In this document: piece after piece, positions 17,551-26,555 of the stretch
How positions within the stretch are numbered: the first letter of the stretch is position 1
Layout: every line of letters starts with the position of its first letter
Made by a program: the position numbers and the translations under genes
NCBI RefSeq assembly: GCF_000165485.1
Contig: NC_014623.1
Coordinates: forward strand, 2,933,501 to 2,997,500
Direction of reading: 5' to 3'
Source of the DNA: Stigmatella aurantiaca DW4/3-1
GTDB taxonomy: Bacteria > Myxococcota > Myxococcia > Myxococcales > Myxococcaceae
Length of the DNA: 64,000 nt
Notes under the pieces: model-generated
Databases searched by the model: none
The model's input: only the letters and a program-made list of their open reading frames with translations
What the model was told of the DNA's origin: nothing

Positions 17551-17632
17551 GCTCGTCGACTCTCCTTCTCTCACCCTCCCTTCCTGCCACGCTCTTCGCC
17601 CTACGACACCCTGGGTCGGAGCGGAGGCTTAC

Positions 17633-18483
17633 CGAGGATGCGTGTCGCGTCGTCGAGGGCCATTACAGCAAGCAGGTGCGCGCGGCGTTGCACCAGAGCG
17701 TGGAGAAGCTCACCAGAGGCAAGCTGACGGCGGAGTTCTAGGCGCGCCGACCATGAGTGCCAGTTGCCGACGCCAGGGCTGTACCGCGTGCAGAGCGTCG
17801 CGAGTGCCCGGCGCGGCCGGTCTGGCCCGCGTCCGCAGCCGCTGCGGTGACGCCCACCAGCGGCTGCAGCTCTTCGCCTGCCAGCGCCACCTGCGTATCC
17901 GCCTCCCACGCCGCGACGTCCGGCCGACGCGCCCTCTTGCAGGCATGGGAGCGGCACCCGCCCGGTGGCAGGAATAAGGTGAACTTCGCGGATACATGGA
18001 TGGTGCCCAGCAGCGCCCGCCCCTACCCATTCGGCACCTGGAACCCGAAGCCGTCTGGTATCGACGCCGTCCATGGCGCGAAGCCCAGGTGCACTACGGC
18101 GACGGGTGCCCAGGAGAGGGCGTCCAGCATCCCGCAGAAGGGGAGGCGTCGGGGGAGCATCGTACAGACCTGGGGTGGGCTATGTGGTGGATCATGCTAC
18201 CCCATGGATGGGTGCCGCCTCCTTCCTCCTGCGTGTCTGGTCCTTCCCGTACAGCCCTGCTCGTAGCTCTTGGCGCGAGCGCGGTGTCGGCCTCCGCTGT
18301 ATTGGTCACGTAGAGTACGGCTGGCGGTACGGGCCTCGCGGGAACGGCGTGGTGGTTGGTGTCATACCCTTGCCCACTCTTCCTTGTGGTGAGGCTGTGC
18401 CAGACCACTCTGATGCGCTGACGCTCCAGGCGCAAACGGCCGCCAAGCTGCTGGGCGTAGTCCGCTGAGGCAAGCGAAACGCG
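17633..18483. other. Relic-filled region right of IS66
   Basis: Begins with a 3' gene fragment ending at 17741 (VVEGHYSKQVRAALHQSVEK, LTRGKLTAEF). Near 17815-17850 the bases GCGGCCGGTCTGGCCCGCGT match 25760-25780. A further frame at 18290-18468 reads YGWRYGPRGNGVVVGVIPLP and looks like another decayed 3' end. No intact gene or family was recognised. Confidence 0.35.
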
Positions 18484-19335
18484 TTACGTCGCACGCGGCG
18501 GCCCGAACCATCGGGTCAGGGCCTCACGCAGACCCTGGTCCGTGCCCTCCCCGACCCACGCGACGTGTCCGTCCGGTTGAATCAGCACCGCAATGGGTGC
18601 AGTGACCGCGCCGAGCACCGGGAACTCCCACTCCCCCGGGTAGCGAGCAGCGACCCTCCGAACCCGGTCCGCCCAGGGCGTGACGTCGAGCGTGCCGGGC
18701 TCGCCCAGGTTGAGCAGCACCGGCCGCGCGTCGTGCAACAGGTGGAACACGCGCCGCGGGCCGTCGGCGGTGACCAGGTCGAGGTCCGGCATGCGGCGCC
18801 CGAGCAGCGGGTGCCCGTTGCCCAGGTCGTAGTGGACGTCCAGCCCCGACATCATCGCCGCGTACTGTTTGCGTGGCCCGTCCATCCGCAGCAACTCAGC
18901 CAGCGTCTCGCGCACGGCGTCCATCCGCGCGTCACCGCGGCTCAGCGCGGTCTGCGCCAGGGTCTTCCGCAGCGCACGGGCCGCGACGGGGTGCCGCTCG
19001 GCCTGGTACGTGTCGAGCAGGTTCTCCGGCGAGACGCCGCGCACGGCCTGGGCCAGCTTCCACCCCAGGTTCACGGCATCCTGCACGCCGAGGTTGAGCC
19101 CCTGTCCGCCCATCGGCGAGTGCACGTGGGCCGCGTCGCCGGCCAGGAGCACCCGCAGGTTGCGGTAGGACGCCGCCTGCCGCGTCATGTCGGTGGACCT
19201 CGAGAGGTACGTGGCGTTGCGCAGGCCGTAGTCCGTCCCGTAGAGCGCGACGAGCCCCTCGCGCAGCCCCTCGAGGGTCGGCGCGTCGTCCGTGCCGACC
19301 CGCTCCTCTCTCAGCACGACGCTCACGCGTCCGTC
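18484..19335 (-). pseudogene. FAD-dependent monooxygenase, C-terminal half only
   Basis: About 283 residues of a PheA/TfdB-type aromatic hydroxylase. The second FAD motif is intact (RVLLAGDAAHVHSPMGGQGL, NLGVQDAVNLGWKLAQAV), followed by the thioredoxin-like C-terminal domain (GRRMPDLDLVTADGPRRVFH; WADRVRRVAARYPGEWEFPV). The N-terminal Rossmann GxGxxG half is missing: near 19335 the sequence switches to the DHFR-like relic on the opposite strand. The longer minus-strand frame to 19890 is not homologous. It cannot bind FAD normally. Confidence 0.75.
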
Positions 19336-19342
19336 CTCCAGC

Positions 19343-19707
<365 letters not shown>

Positions 19708-19792
19708 CATCGGGCTTGTGCCCTCGTCGCACGTCATTGGAGCGAATGTGCGCGCCCTGCTCACTCGCATTGACGCGCGGCCGAATGTGGCC

Positions 19793-19837
19793 TTGACGCA
19801 CCCATGACGCGGCGACCGAATTTTAGGTAGGCACAGG
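19793..19837 (+). repeat. IS701-type left-end relic, copy a
   Basis: Contains TTGACGCACCCATGACGCGG followed by CGACCGAATTTTAGGTAGGC. The ATGACGCGGCGACCGA part equals the start of the IS701-type transposase at 22057 (MTRRP), but a TAG follows after eight codons. Related copies are at 22034, 24218 and 24263. Confidence 0.5.
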
Positions 19838-19890
19838 GCCGCATTGTGGTGCTCGCGACGGGCCAGGAGCGGGTGCCAGCACCCTTCCAA

Positions 19891-20532
19891 TTAGAGCGTG
19901 AGGCTGCGCAGGGTGGCGTCGTCCGCCACGCGCATCCACGGCTGAACGTATTGCTCCAAGGTGGGAAACGGCCGCCCCGGCTCGGCGACCAGGAGCATGC
20001 CCGCGTTGACGTCCACCAGCGTCTCCTGCTCCTTCCCGTCTCCATCGGAGAAGGAAACCTTGCGCTGGGGCGTGGCGCTCGTCGGGTCGTAGTCGCCGAG
20101 CTTCGCGGGCGTCGGCATGAGCCAGCGCAGGCGAAGGTCCACCTCCACGGCCTCGGGGGCGGTCCACCGGATGGTGGGCAGCGGCGTGTCCTTCTTCCAG
20201 GGAGGACGGAACCAGGTGGCCACGGGAGTCCCTCGCGCATTGCGCGCGACCCCCAGCTGCACATATGGGTTCGTCCCGAACTGGGTGGCGGCCCACTCCG
20301 TCCACCGCAGCTCGAGGTGGTCCGCGGCGAGAATGGCCTTGGGGCTGCCATCCGTCGCGGTCACCGTCTTGTCATCTCGCAACCGGACGCTCACCACCAG
20401 CAGGTCACCGCGTCGGCGCAGGCTCACCTTCAGGTCCGCGTCCTCGGGCTCCTTCCAGTGCTTCTGGCCCCAGGAGACCTGTCCAGGAGAAGGAAGGACC
20501 GTGGCCTCCAACTCAGAGACGCCCTGTGCCAT
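19891..20532 (-). CDS. Conserved hypothetical protein, probably 5'-truncated
   Basis: A 213-residue frame from an internal ATG (MAQGVSELEATVLPSPGQVS). The frame is open for another 22 codons upstream, very acidic (DDENDEGDESESD), before meeting a stop, so the gene has probably lost a 5' part. The body is beta-rich with WGQKHWKEPEDADLKVSLRR, LRDDKTVTATDGSPKAILAA and DHLELRWTEWA, resembling carbohydrate-binding or sugar-sensing beta-sandwich domains. No catalytic motif or signal peptide is visible. The family was not recognised. It is divergent from the histidine kinase at 20684. Confidence 0.55.
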   Translation of the reverse strand: MAQGVSELEATVLPSPGQVSWGQKHWKEPEDADLKVSLRRRGDLLVVSVRLRDDKTVTATDGSPKAILAADHLELRWTEWAATQFGTNPYVQLGVARNARGTPVATWFRPPWKKDTPLPTIRWTAPEAVEVDLRLRWLMPTPAKLGDYDPTSATPQRKVSFSDGDGKEQETLVDVNAGMLLVAEPGRPFPTLEQYVQPWMRVADDATLRSLTL

Positions 20533-20683
20533 GCCGTCCGACTCGGACTCATCTCCCTCATCATTCTCGTCGTCCGCCAGAGTATTTTTCCCCTATGTCT
20601 CAAGTAGGCTGGTCAGTAAACAAAGGAGCGCGACTCAGGATTCAGGACATCCGCCCTCCGGTCCATTGCATTAAGGTCGTCCC

Positions 20684-21943
20684 ATGAAATTTCTGGGTGA
20701 CTTGGACGAGGCCTCGCTGGCGCGGACGCAACGGTGCAACCGTCGCCTCGTGGAACCGAGCCGGCTGCAGGCCATCCGGGACACCGGGCTGATGGACACG
20801 CCCCAGGAGGAGGCCTTTGATCGCCTCGCCCGCTTGGCAGCGCAGCTCCTCGACGTCCCTCTGACCATCATGTCCCTGGTGGACGCGGACCGTCAGTTCT
20901 TCAAGGCGGACTTCGGCCTGCCCTCGCCCTTCCGGGAGACACGGCAGTTACCGATTGACGCCTCGCTGTGCCGCTACACGCTCGAGGGGGAGCCCATCAT
21001 CTCCTCGAACGCGCCCGCCGACCCGTTCCTGAAGTTCCATCCCTCGACCGGACCCTGGGGAATCGTCGCTCTCATCGTGCTCCCGTTGATCAACCCGGAT
21101 GGGCACGTGCTGGGGACCTTCTGCTGCATCCAGCCCAAGGTGCGCGAATGGACCTCGCGGGACCTCACGGTGATGCGGGAGCTGACGGCCTCCATCATGA
21201 CGGAGATCAACCTTCGCAATCAGATACAGAAACTGAAGACCGAGCAGAACCTTCGGGACACGTTCGTCGCGGCGCTCACCCATGACCTTCGCACGCCCCT
21301 GACGGCGGCGAAGATGAGCGTGCAAGTGCTGGGGAGGCGCCATGCGGACCTGCCGAGCGTCCAGTCTTCCGTGGCCCGGGTGAGCGGGAGCCTGGACCGC
21401 GCGGAGCGCATGATTCAAAACCTGCTGGACGCAAGCCGCATCCAGGCCGGGCAGCGGGTGGCGCTGGAGATGGGGGAATGCGACTTCCACGCGGTCATCG
21501 CCCAAACCCTGGACGAACTCGCGGCGGTCTATCCGGAGCGTTTCGTGCTGAAGGCGGAGGGCATGTTCACGATGAGGGCGGATCCGCTCGGGCTGCGCCG
21601 CATCGTGGAGAACCTGGCCTCCAACGCGGCGAAGTACGGCGCGCCGGGCACCCCGATTGAAGTCCTGCTCGAACGGAGCGAGCACCAGGTGGTGCTCCAG
21701 GTTCGCAACCAGGGCACCCCGATTGCCGCGGACGAATTGCAGACCATCTTCGAGCCGTTTCATCGCACGAGGTCCGCGACGGAGAGCGCCGAGAAGGGCT
21801 GGGGACTGGGTCTACCCCTGGTGAGGGGCCTCGTCGAAGCGCACGGAGGCACGGCCACCGTAACGAGTTCCGCCGAGGAGGGAACCTGCTTCACCGTCGC
21901 CCTTCCTCTTGAGGCGACTTCGCACCAGCGGCTCTCTGCCTGA
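20684..21943 (+). CDS. GAF-domain sensor histidine kinase
   Basis: A 419-residue cytosolic two-component kinase without membrane helices. A GAF domain (about 35-175) is followed by a HisKA dimerisation helix with phosphoacceptor His200 in VAALTHDLRTPLTAAKMSVQ. The HATPase_c domain has the N box NLASNAAKYG, and GWGLGLPLVRGLVEAHGG in the ATP lid and G2 region. It senses a soluble ligand or redox state and phosphorylates an unlinked response regulator, since none is adjacent. The start context is ordinary; the N-terminal segment GLMDTPQEEAFDRLARLAAQ is typical of this GAF-HK family. Confidence 0.92.
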   Translation: MKFLGDLDEASLARTQRCNRRLVEPSRLQAIRDTGLMDTPQEEAFDRLARLAAQLLDVPLTIMSLVDADRQFFKADFGLPSPFRETRQLPIDASLCRYTLEGEPIISSNAPADPFLKFHPSTGPWGIVALIVLPLINPDGHVLGTFCCIQPKVREWTSRDLTVMRELTASIMTEINLRNQIQKLKTEQNLRDTFVAALTHDLRTPLTAAKMSVQVLGRRHADLPSVQSSVARVSGSLDRAERMIQNLLDASRIQAGQRVALEMGECDFHAVIAQTLDELAAVYPERFVLKAEGMFTMRADPLGLRRIVENLASNAAKYGAPGTPIEVLLERSEHQVVLQVRNQGTPIAADELQTIFEPFHRTRSATESAEKGWGLGLPLVRGLVEAHGGTATVTSSAEEGTCFTVALPLEATSHQRLSA

Positions 21944-22033
21944 GGGGTTCGGCCCCCTGTGACAGAGGAGAGAGGTCGTCTCGGCCTACATACCGAGCTG
22001 ATGCGCCCTCCGCGCGCGCCTCGCTCGCTCGCC

Positions 22034-22088
22034 TTGACGCGCGACTCGACGGGGCAATGACGCGGCGACCGAGTTTGGGGCGCAGGTA
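22034..22088 (+). repeat. IS701-type left end, copy b
   Basis: TTGACGCGCGACTCGACGGG then GCAATGACGCGGCGACCGAG. Here the ATG is the true start of the IS701-type transposase fragment, which identifies what copies a, c and d derive from. Confidence 0.5.
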
Positions 22089-22416
22089 TGTGCTGGAAGA
22101 GGAGAGCCGGCGAGGCTCATTCGCGCTGTACGCGATGGGGCTGTTGGGGGATGGGGAGCGAAAGAGTGTGGAACCCATTGCAGCGCGCGCACGTCCGGAC
22201 CCCAAGAGGGTGGACGCTGTGCAGCAGAGGTTGTTGCACTTCGCGGTGGACTCGAAATGGAGCGACCGAGACGTCAGACGGGTGGCGGCCCAGTACGCGT
22301 TGGAGGCCATGACGAAGCGAGAGCCGATGGAAGCCTGGATTGTGGATGACACGGGCTTCCTCAAGCAGGGCAAGCACTCGGTGGGAGTGCAGCGGCAGTA
22401 CACGGGTTCTGCGGGC
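22057..22416 (+). pseudogene. IS701-family transposase, N-terminal 120 residues
   Basis: Starts MTRRPSLGRRYVLEEESRRG, continues ERKSVEPIAARA..VDAVQQRLLHFAVDSKWSD and reaches the conserved AWIVDDTGFLKQGKHSVGVQ and RQYTG segment of IS701-type transposases, with the first catalytic Asp. At 22417 an IS66-type left end (GTAACCGTTCACC) interrupts it, and the rest of the transposase is absent. Confidence 0.75.
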
Positions 22417-22790
22417 GTAACCGTTCACCGGACTGGGCTGTCTGAGGGGGGAGCAGGGGCGAACAGAGGGGAGAGGAACCTATCGACAGGGGAGGAGGAG
22501 GAATTTACTACCTGAGAGGTGAGCCCGGAAGATGCCAAAGATGTCCGAATCGCGGAGCTGGAAGCGAAGCTGGCGGAGAGGGACGAACGCATTGGGCAGC
22601 TGATGGCGCTGGTGGGTGCACTCACCCAGCGGATGGTGGAGCTGGAGCAGAAGCTGGCCCAGAACTCCAGCAACTCCTCGCGCCCTCCCTCGTCTGATGC
22701 GCCTGGCAGCGCGCGCCCTGGGAAGAAGCCCACCGACCTTCTGCAGACGAATGTCTCTGCATGCGCTTTGCCGAAGCGGCGACCCTTGGC
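22417..22790 (+). pseudogene. IS66-family left end and transposase N-terminus, truncated
   Basis: The left end GTAACCGTTCACCGGACTGG and the following 100 bases match the start of the second IS66 at 48803. A GTG at 22519 begins VSPEDAKDVRIAELEAKLAE and reaches SSNSSRPPSSDAPGSARPGK, the coiled-coil and PPSSD region of TnpC-type transposases. Homology ends near 22790 where unrelated DNA (the AI-2E relic) begins. Only about 90 transposase residues remain. Confidence 0.75.
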
Positions 22791-22892
22791 CATGGGAGTT
22801 CAAGCGTGGAAAAAAGGTCTGGCGCGGTCCCGTTCACGGCCCCGTCACGACCAAGACTTCGAGCTGATGCGATCTCTCGCGATCTCGCGGCC

Positions 22893-23275
22893 GGGCGCTG
22901 CTGTCGATCCTGACCAACTATGTGCCGAACGTCGGCCTGGTCATCGGTCTCGTAACCCATGCGGTGCTGGCCCTATTGGTCAGTAGTCCGCGGGAAGCTA
23001 TCCTGGTCGTCATGACCTACCTCGTGATCAAGACGATTTTCCAAGCCATCATCCAGCCGAAGGTCGTCGGCGACGCCGTCGATCTGTCCCCCACGCTCAC
23101 CTTCGTCGGCGTCATCTCCTGGGGAGGGCTGCTGGGTGCGCTCGGCGCGCTGCTCGCCGTCCCGCTGACCCTCCTGGAGAAAGCGCTGCTGATCGACAGC
23201 GATCCAGCCGCCGGGTGGCTGGTGCCTCTGCTGTCCGGTTCCGGCGGGCGGAAGAACTCGGGAGAGTACTCATGA
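22893..23275 (+). pseudogene. AI-2E family transporter, C-terminal fragment
   Basis: From about 22893 the frame reads ALLSILTNYVPNVGLVIGLV, then IQPKVVGDAVDLSPTLTFVG and VISWGGLLGALGALLAVPLT, the last three membrane segments of the AI-2E exporter/permease family. The normal protein has about 350 residues; some 125 remain. An IS66 fragment abuts on the left. The stop overlaps the NTF2-like gene by ATGA, so the two probably formed an operon. Confidence 0.75.
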
Positions 23276-23649
23276 CGACCCCAACCGGCCTAACAGACGT
23301 TGCGCTGGAGCGCCTGCGGGAAGCGATCGACTCGCACGACCCGCAGCGAGTAGCCGACTGCTTCACCTCGGACTACCGGAGTGAGGTCCCTCTTCACCCC
23401 GATCGCAGCTTCGTCGGGAACGATCATGTGCTTCGGAACTGGACGGCGATGTTCGCGCGGGTTCCGGACATCACCGCGCGTATCCTGCGCTCTGCGACCG
23501 GTGACGACGGCACCATCTGGAGCGAATGGGAGATGAGCGGGACCGGCCCGGGCGGTGCAGCGGCCGCGTTCGCTGGACCGGTGATCGTCACCGTGCGCGA
23601 TGGAAGGATCGATTGGGCGCGCTTCTACCTCGACGCCGTTGAGTCCTGA
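23272..23649 (+). CDS. NTF2/SnoaL-like protein
   Basis: A 125-residue NTF2-fold protein: ALERLREAIDSHDPQRVADC forms the first helices, DRSFVGNDHVLRNWTAMFAR and VPDITARILRSA line the pocket, and the C-terminal strands end VIVTVRDGRIDWARFYLDAV, typical of SnoaL-like polyketide-cyclase and isomerase relatives. The ATG at 23272, overlapping the stop of the AI-2E fragment, gives the family N-terminus; a longer frame from 23215 would overlap that gene heavily. Having lost its upstream operon, its expression is uncertain. Confidence 0.82.
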   Translation: MTTPTGLTDVALERLREAIDSHDPQRVADCFTSDYRSEVPLHPDRSFVGNDHVLRNWTAMFARVPDITARILRSATGDDGTIWSEWEMSGTGPGGAAAAFAGPVIVTVRDGRIDWARFYLDAVES

Positions 23650-23659
23650 GCACTGCGCG

Positions 23660-23782
23660 GCAGGACGCCGATTTCGGCTCTTCCGTCGCGCCGCGGCTGT
23701 GACAGCGTGGTTCCCCACCACCGCCGGAAGCAGCGGCTCAGCACGGCCGGCTCGGCCAAGCCCAGTCGCGTGCTGATCCCGG
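23660..23782 (-). pseudogene. AraC-type regulator, C-terminal helix-turn-helix relic
   Basis: On the minus strand the frame reads GISTRLGLAEPAVLSRCFRR then WWGTTLSQPRRDGRAEIG, matching the last helix-turn-helix of AraC regulators (LGxxxxxxxSRxFRRxxGxTxSxxR). The upstream part is replaced at 23783 by the 181-bp repeat. It would have faced the NTF2-like gene. Confidence 0.4.
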
Positions 23783-23963
23783 CAGCAACTCGTTTCGGAC
23801 GAAACGCTCGATCGACTCACCGAGCGGGACCCCGCACTCAAGGCGGCGCTGACATCGCTCCGGGAGCGCACCAGTCCCCCCGAGACTCTCTCTCGCAGGG
23901 CACTCCGCGAGCACATCGACGAACTGCTCGACGCGTTCTCCTGAACACGGGCTGCGTCTATTT
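23783..23963 (+). repeat. 181-bp perfect direct repeat, copy 2
   Basis: Identical by eye to 13370-13550. Codes for the last 53-54 residues of the small conserved protein (SDETLDRLTERDPALKAALT..) without any start, joined on the left to an AraC relic and on the right to a DUF4328-like relic. Confidence 0.9.
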
Positions 23964-24180
23964 AAGGAGTAGCGCAAAGCCCATGGGAATGCGTCTCCAA
24001 TACGCTTGCACGCTCCCGTGGACGAAGAGCGCTGCCCACCATACAGCCAGATGGAGTGAGGCGGCGAGCGACGCGCCCCCCAACTCCTTGGCAATCCTTC
24101 GCATGATACGAAACGGCATCACCATGTGGATAATGGGCACGAACAAACGGGAGAGAGGACCCAGCGGCTCGTCGTGCGCA
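23958..24180 (-). pseudogene. DUF4328-like membrane protein, C-terminal relic
   Basis: Minus-strand residues SRLFVPIIHMVMPFRIMRRI, AKELGG and SLHLAVWWAALFVHGSVQAY look like the last membrane helices of DUF4328-type proteins (FxPxxNLxMPYxxMRELW then a WW-containing helix). No complete gene is present. Confidence 0.35.
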
Positions 24181-24217
24181 TCGCTCGCCCGTCATGACGC
24201 GCGTTTTGACGCAGCCT

Positions 24218-24298
24218 TGACGCACGTATGACGCCGCGACCGAATTTTGGGTAGGCACAGGCACCCGTGACGCAGCAACCGAGTTAGGGGCAGGCATA
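24218..24298 (+). repeat. IS701-type left-end relics, copies c and d in tandem
   Basis: Copy c is TTGACGCACGTATGACGCCG then CGACCGAATTTTGGGTAGGC; copy d follows directly as GTGACGCAGCAACCGAGTTA with GGGGCAGGCA. Both resemble the IS701-type left end at 22034 and stop within nine codons of the ATG or GTG. Confidence 0.45.
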
Positions 24299-24372
24299 CC
24301 CCTTCGATCACGTCAACTGTGCCCTGGGTCAATTACGCCAGCACCTTCGTCACAGACATTCGAAGGCTGGGG

Positions 24373-24711
24373 TTACAACGGTACATTGAGCGAGACGGCG
24401 TCCCGACCGGAGATCCAGTCGCGCAAGTACTTGTTAAGCTCGCCGTAGAACGACACCGACACCAGTTCGGCCACGGAAAACAATTGGACGAGCAGCGCTT
24501 CCACATTTCTGTTGTGCGTTTCGGCCGCATCGGCGTCGACGTACTCCTCGACTATCGAGTAGTGCCCCGGCCGCTGTGTGACAAACCACTGATAACGCAA
24601 CGTTCCTGGTTCGTCTGCGGCGGCGGAAGCCAACGCCCGGGCGAGCCGAATGAACTCCGATTCATTGTCTGGTCGCTGCACTCGAAACTCACACTGCACC
24701 ATGAGAGTCAT
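24373..24711 (-). CDS. Antibiotic-biosynthesis-monooxygenase (ABM) family protein
   Basis: A 112-residue ferredoxin-like-fold protein. Starting at the ATG at 24711 (MTLMVQCEFRVQRPDNESEF) it shows the ABM layout: VQCEFRVQ first strand, IRLARALASAAADEPGTLRY helix, QWFVTQRPGHYSIVEEYVDA sheet and ETHNRNVEALLVQLFSVAEL helix. Relatives are cofactor-independent quinol monooxygenases or heme-degrading enzymes, acting in the cytosol as dimers. An overlapping frame running to 25317 adds 200 residues without homology and is not used. It is monocistronic. Confidence 0.82.
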   Translation of the reverse strand: MTLMVQCEFRVQRPDNESEFIRLARALASAAADEPGTLRYQWFVTQRPGHYSIVEEYVDADAAETHNRNVEALLVQLFSVAELVSVSFYGELNKYLRDWISGRDAVSLNVPL

Positions 24712-25156
24712 CCGATGATGATACGGCAGAATGCACACTGGAGTTGCTTCAAGGTGTACTCCACATGCGGCCATATCCAAGGAGTCAGTTCCGTGGGGCT
24801 GGATGTGATTCCTGAGGAGGTGGCTCCATCGCCCCACCGCCAGGCTGTGCGGTGAGGGGGCGAACGTGGACGCTCTGAGCGCAGTCTCGACGCTCTGCGA
24901 GGTTCTCTGGTGCCGAAAGCGGATGGGACGGAGCTTCGCGAGTCTGAGGGCTATCGGTGAAGAGACGGAGGGCGGCTCCGCAAAGATCAAGGGCGTGCCG
25001 CGGCCAATCTCACCCTGGGTATGAGTTGGAGCGTCGCATGCCGACCTTGTGGCGCGCTCGCCGGGAACCGCAAACTCAGTAAGAGACGAATCCAGAAAGC
25101 AGGGAGACGCGTTCCCAGCAACCTTAGAGCGGAAAGAACAGTTTTCCAGGGGATTG

Positions 25157-25196
25157 CTGTTAACGCCGCCCCGATGGTTAACAGCTCCTGTTAACC
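25157..25196. promoter_or_regulatory. Triple GTTAAC operator-like dyad
   Basis: A perfect inverted repeat with 9-bp arms GGTTAACAG and CTGTTAACC around CTC (25176-25196), preceded at 25157-25164 by a third CTGTTAAC. This is AT-rich and highly structured against a GC-rich background. It has the form of a binding site for a dimeric regulator or a recombinase; no adjacent intact gene identifies the protein. Confidence 0.45.
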
Positions 25197-25390
25197 TCTC
25201 TCTCCCCCAAACGCGCGAAAGAGCGCTCCAGAGAGCCCAATCGACGGCCGAGAAGAGGGGGTGTCGCACTCTGCGGGGTAGAGAGCCGAGAGCGCCCTCT
25301 TCAGCACCGCGAGCCAAAAGCCCTTGGGATTCAGCGGCTTAAGCACGAAGGCCCCGCGATATTCATCGCGAGGCCCGTGTTAAACAAAAA

Positions 25391-25412
25391 GGCCCTGCCG
25401 GTTAGCAGGGCC
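25391..25412. terminator. Bidirectional hairpin terminator
   Basis: Stem GGCCCTGC/GCAGGGCC with a six-base loop, preceded by AAAAA and followed by TTTC, so it could work on both strands. A near-identical hairpin lies at 28081-28116. Confidence 0.7.
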
Positions 25413-25421
25413 TTTCATTCA

Positions 25422-25455
25422 GCTCCCCGAACGAAGCCCTGCGCGAACTCGTTCT
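25422..25455. repeat. 34-bp direct repeat, left copy (possible attL)
   Basis: GCTCCCCGAACGAAGCCCTG followed by CGCGAACTCGTTCT; identical to 33354-33387, which lies 69 bp past the end of a serine recombinase gene. A weaker relative follows the terminator at 28117. Each of these copies sits just downstream of a hairpin. Confidence 0.55.
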
Positions 25456-25894
25456 CGGTTTTTCTCTGAGGGGACTCAAACTCTCTGAGAGCCGAAAGCC
25501 GAGTGATATCCAGTGGTTTCAAAGAAGGGGCTGGGGCCCCATTCAATCGGGGACCGATTGAATGTGTGCAAACGACAGGGTGGGGGCCTCCCGTTCATGG
25601 TTCTGCTCCTCTCGGCGCTGGCTTCACAAGGAGTGCGTGGTGGTGGCACGCGTGGGCGTGCGGGCGACGCGCTGAGGTGGGTGAGCGTCGCATGCTTCGA
25701 GGCGTGCGTAGGTGCAGGGACGAAGCTCTGTCCAGGCGGCTTCGTGGCCTATGGCGGCCGGTCTGGCCCGCGTCCACGGTCGCTGCGGGTGGCCGTTGGG
25801 CCAGCCGCACCGGGCTGCCGGGCGGCTTGGCTCCGTCCGCTACTGTCGTGTCCACTGCCACCGGACGAAGGGGCTTGGCGTAGAATCCCAGGCC

Positions 25895-26449
25895 ATGGGC
25901 CTCCTCACCTTCGGTCTCAATGTGACTTTGGACGGGTGCATCGATCACACCCAAGGAATCGCGGACGACGAGCTGCACGACTATTGGAGGCTGCTCATGG
26001 AGCAGAGCGGGGCGATGCTCTTCGGGCGCAACACCTACGAGCTGATGGAGGGAGCCTGGCCTGCGGTGGCACGCGACGAAAAGGCGCCGCGCGCGATGCG
26101 CGAGTGGGCACAGAAGCTCGAGGCGAAGGCGAAGTACGTCGTGTCGGGCTCGCGGAGCGACTTTCCGTGGCAGAACACGATCAAGGTGGAGGGTGACCTT
26201 CGCGAGGCGATCTCGGCGTTGAAAGCGAAGACCGAGCGGGGTGTCCTCGTCGGAGCGCCCAAGCTCGCGGCTGCGCTCGAGGAGTGGGGGCTCATCGACG
26301 AGTACCGCATTGTCGTTCATCCCATCATCAGCGGCCGCGGGCCGACGTTGTTTCATGGCCTGTCGAGTGCGCGGCATCTCGAGCTCCTCTTGACGCAGCG
26401 GTTCAAGTCCGGCGTGCAGGCGCTCCACTTCCGTCGCAAAGCGGGATGA
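25895..26449 (+). CDS. DHFR/RibD-C-like reductase family protein
   Basis: A 184-residue intact member of the dihydrofolate-reductase-like family often annotated with RibD C-terminal homology: GLLTFGLNVTLDGCIDHTQG start, AMLFGRNTYELMEG, AKYVVSGSRSDFPWQNTIKV, GVLVGAPKLAAALEEWGLID and RIVVHPIISGRGPTLFHGLS. These residues line an NADPH-binding pocket in the fold. The physiological substrate of this bacterial subgroup is unknown. A decayed relative lies at 19343. It stands alone inside the repeat-bounded segment. Confidence 0.88.
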   Translation: MGLLTFGLNVTLDGCIDHTQGIADDELHDYWRLLMEQSGAMLFGRNTYELMEGAWPAVARDEKAPRAMREWAQKLEAKAKYVVSGSRSDFPWQNTIKVEGDLREAISALKAKTERGVLVGAPKLAAALEEWGLIDEYRIVVHPIISGRGPTLFHGLSSARHLELLLTQRFKSGVQALHFRRKAG

Positions 26450-26555
26450 GCGTGGACGGACCCGAGCGCTTCTCCGGCGGCTGCCATCGCGGCACTCCTT
26501 TTTATGCATCTTCGGTTTTCCCGCAGGATGCTCATGACTTTTCATTCTGCGAGCC

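Larger units (their letters stand above)
15050..17632 (+). mobile_element. Complete IS66-family element
   Basis: About 2.58 kb with inverted ends: GTAAGCCTCCGCTCC at 15050 and its complement GGAGCGGAGGCTTAC ending at 17632. It carries the three usual IS66 genes in order. The 8-bp flanks (GTCGCGGG left, CGAGGATG right) do not match, so the copy has probably recombined after insertion or lies at a rearrangement junction. Confidence 0.88.
24712..25894. other. Long non-coding stretch with operator-like dyad, terminator and repeats
   Basis: Nearly 1.2 kb without a convincing gene. It holds a GTTAAC-rich inverted repeat (25157-25196), a hairpin terminator (25391-25412), and a 34-bp sequence repeated at 33354. 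The block 25290-25390 resembles 28000-28080 (GATTCAGCGGCTT.AGCACGA, then GGCCCCGCG). On the minus strand this block reads FVLKPLNPKGFW, perhaps the tail of a lost gene. Around 25540-25570 a perfect dyad (CATTCAATCG-GGGA-CGATTGAATG) recurs in variant form at 33475. Confidence 0.4.

Noticed and set aside
15042-17640. 8-bp target duplication around the first IS66
   Set aside because: The flanks GTCGCGGG and CGAGGATG differ, so no duplication can be claimed.
24712-25317. Extension of the ABM gene to 25317
   Set aside because: The ABM fold is complete from 24711, and the extra 200 residues cross a terminator-proximal repeat and dyad with no homology.
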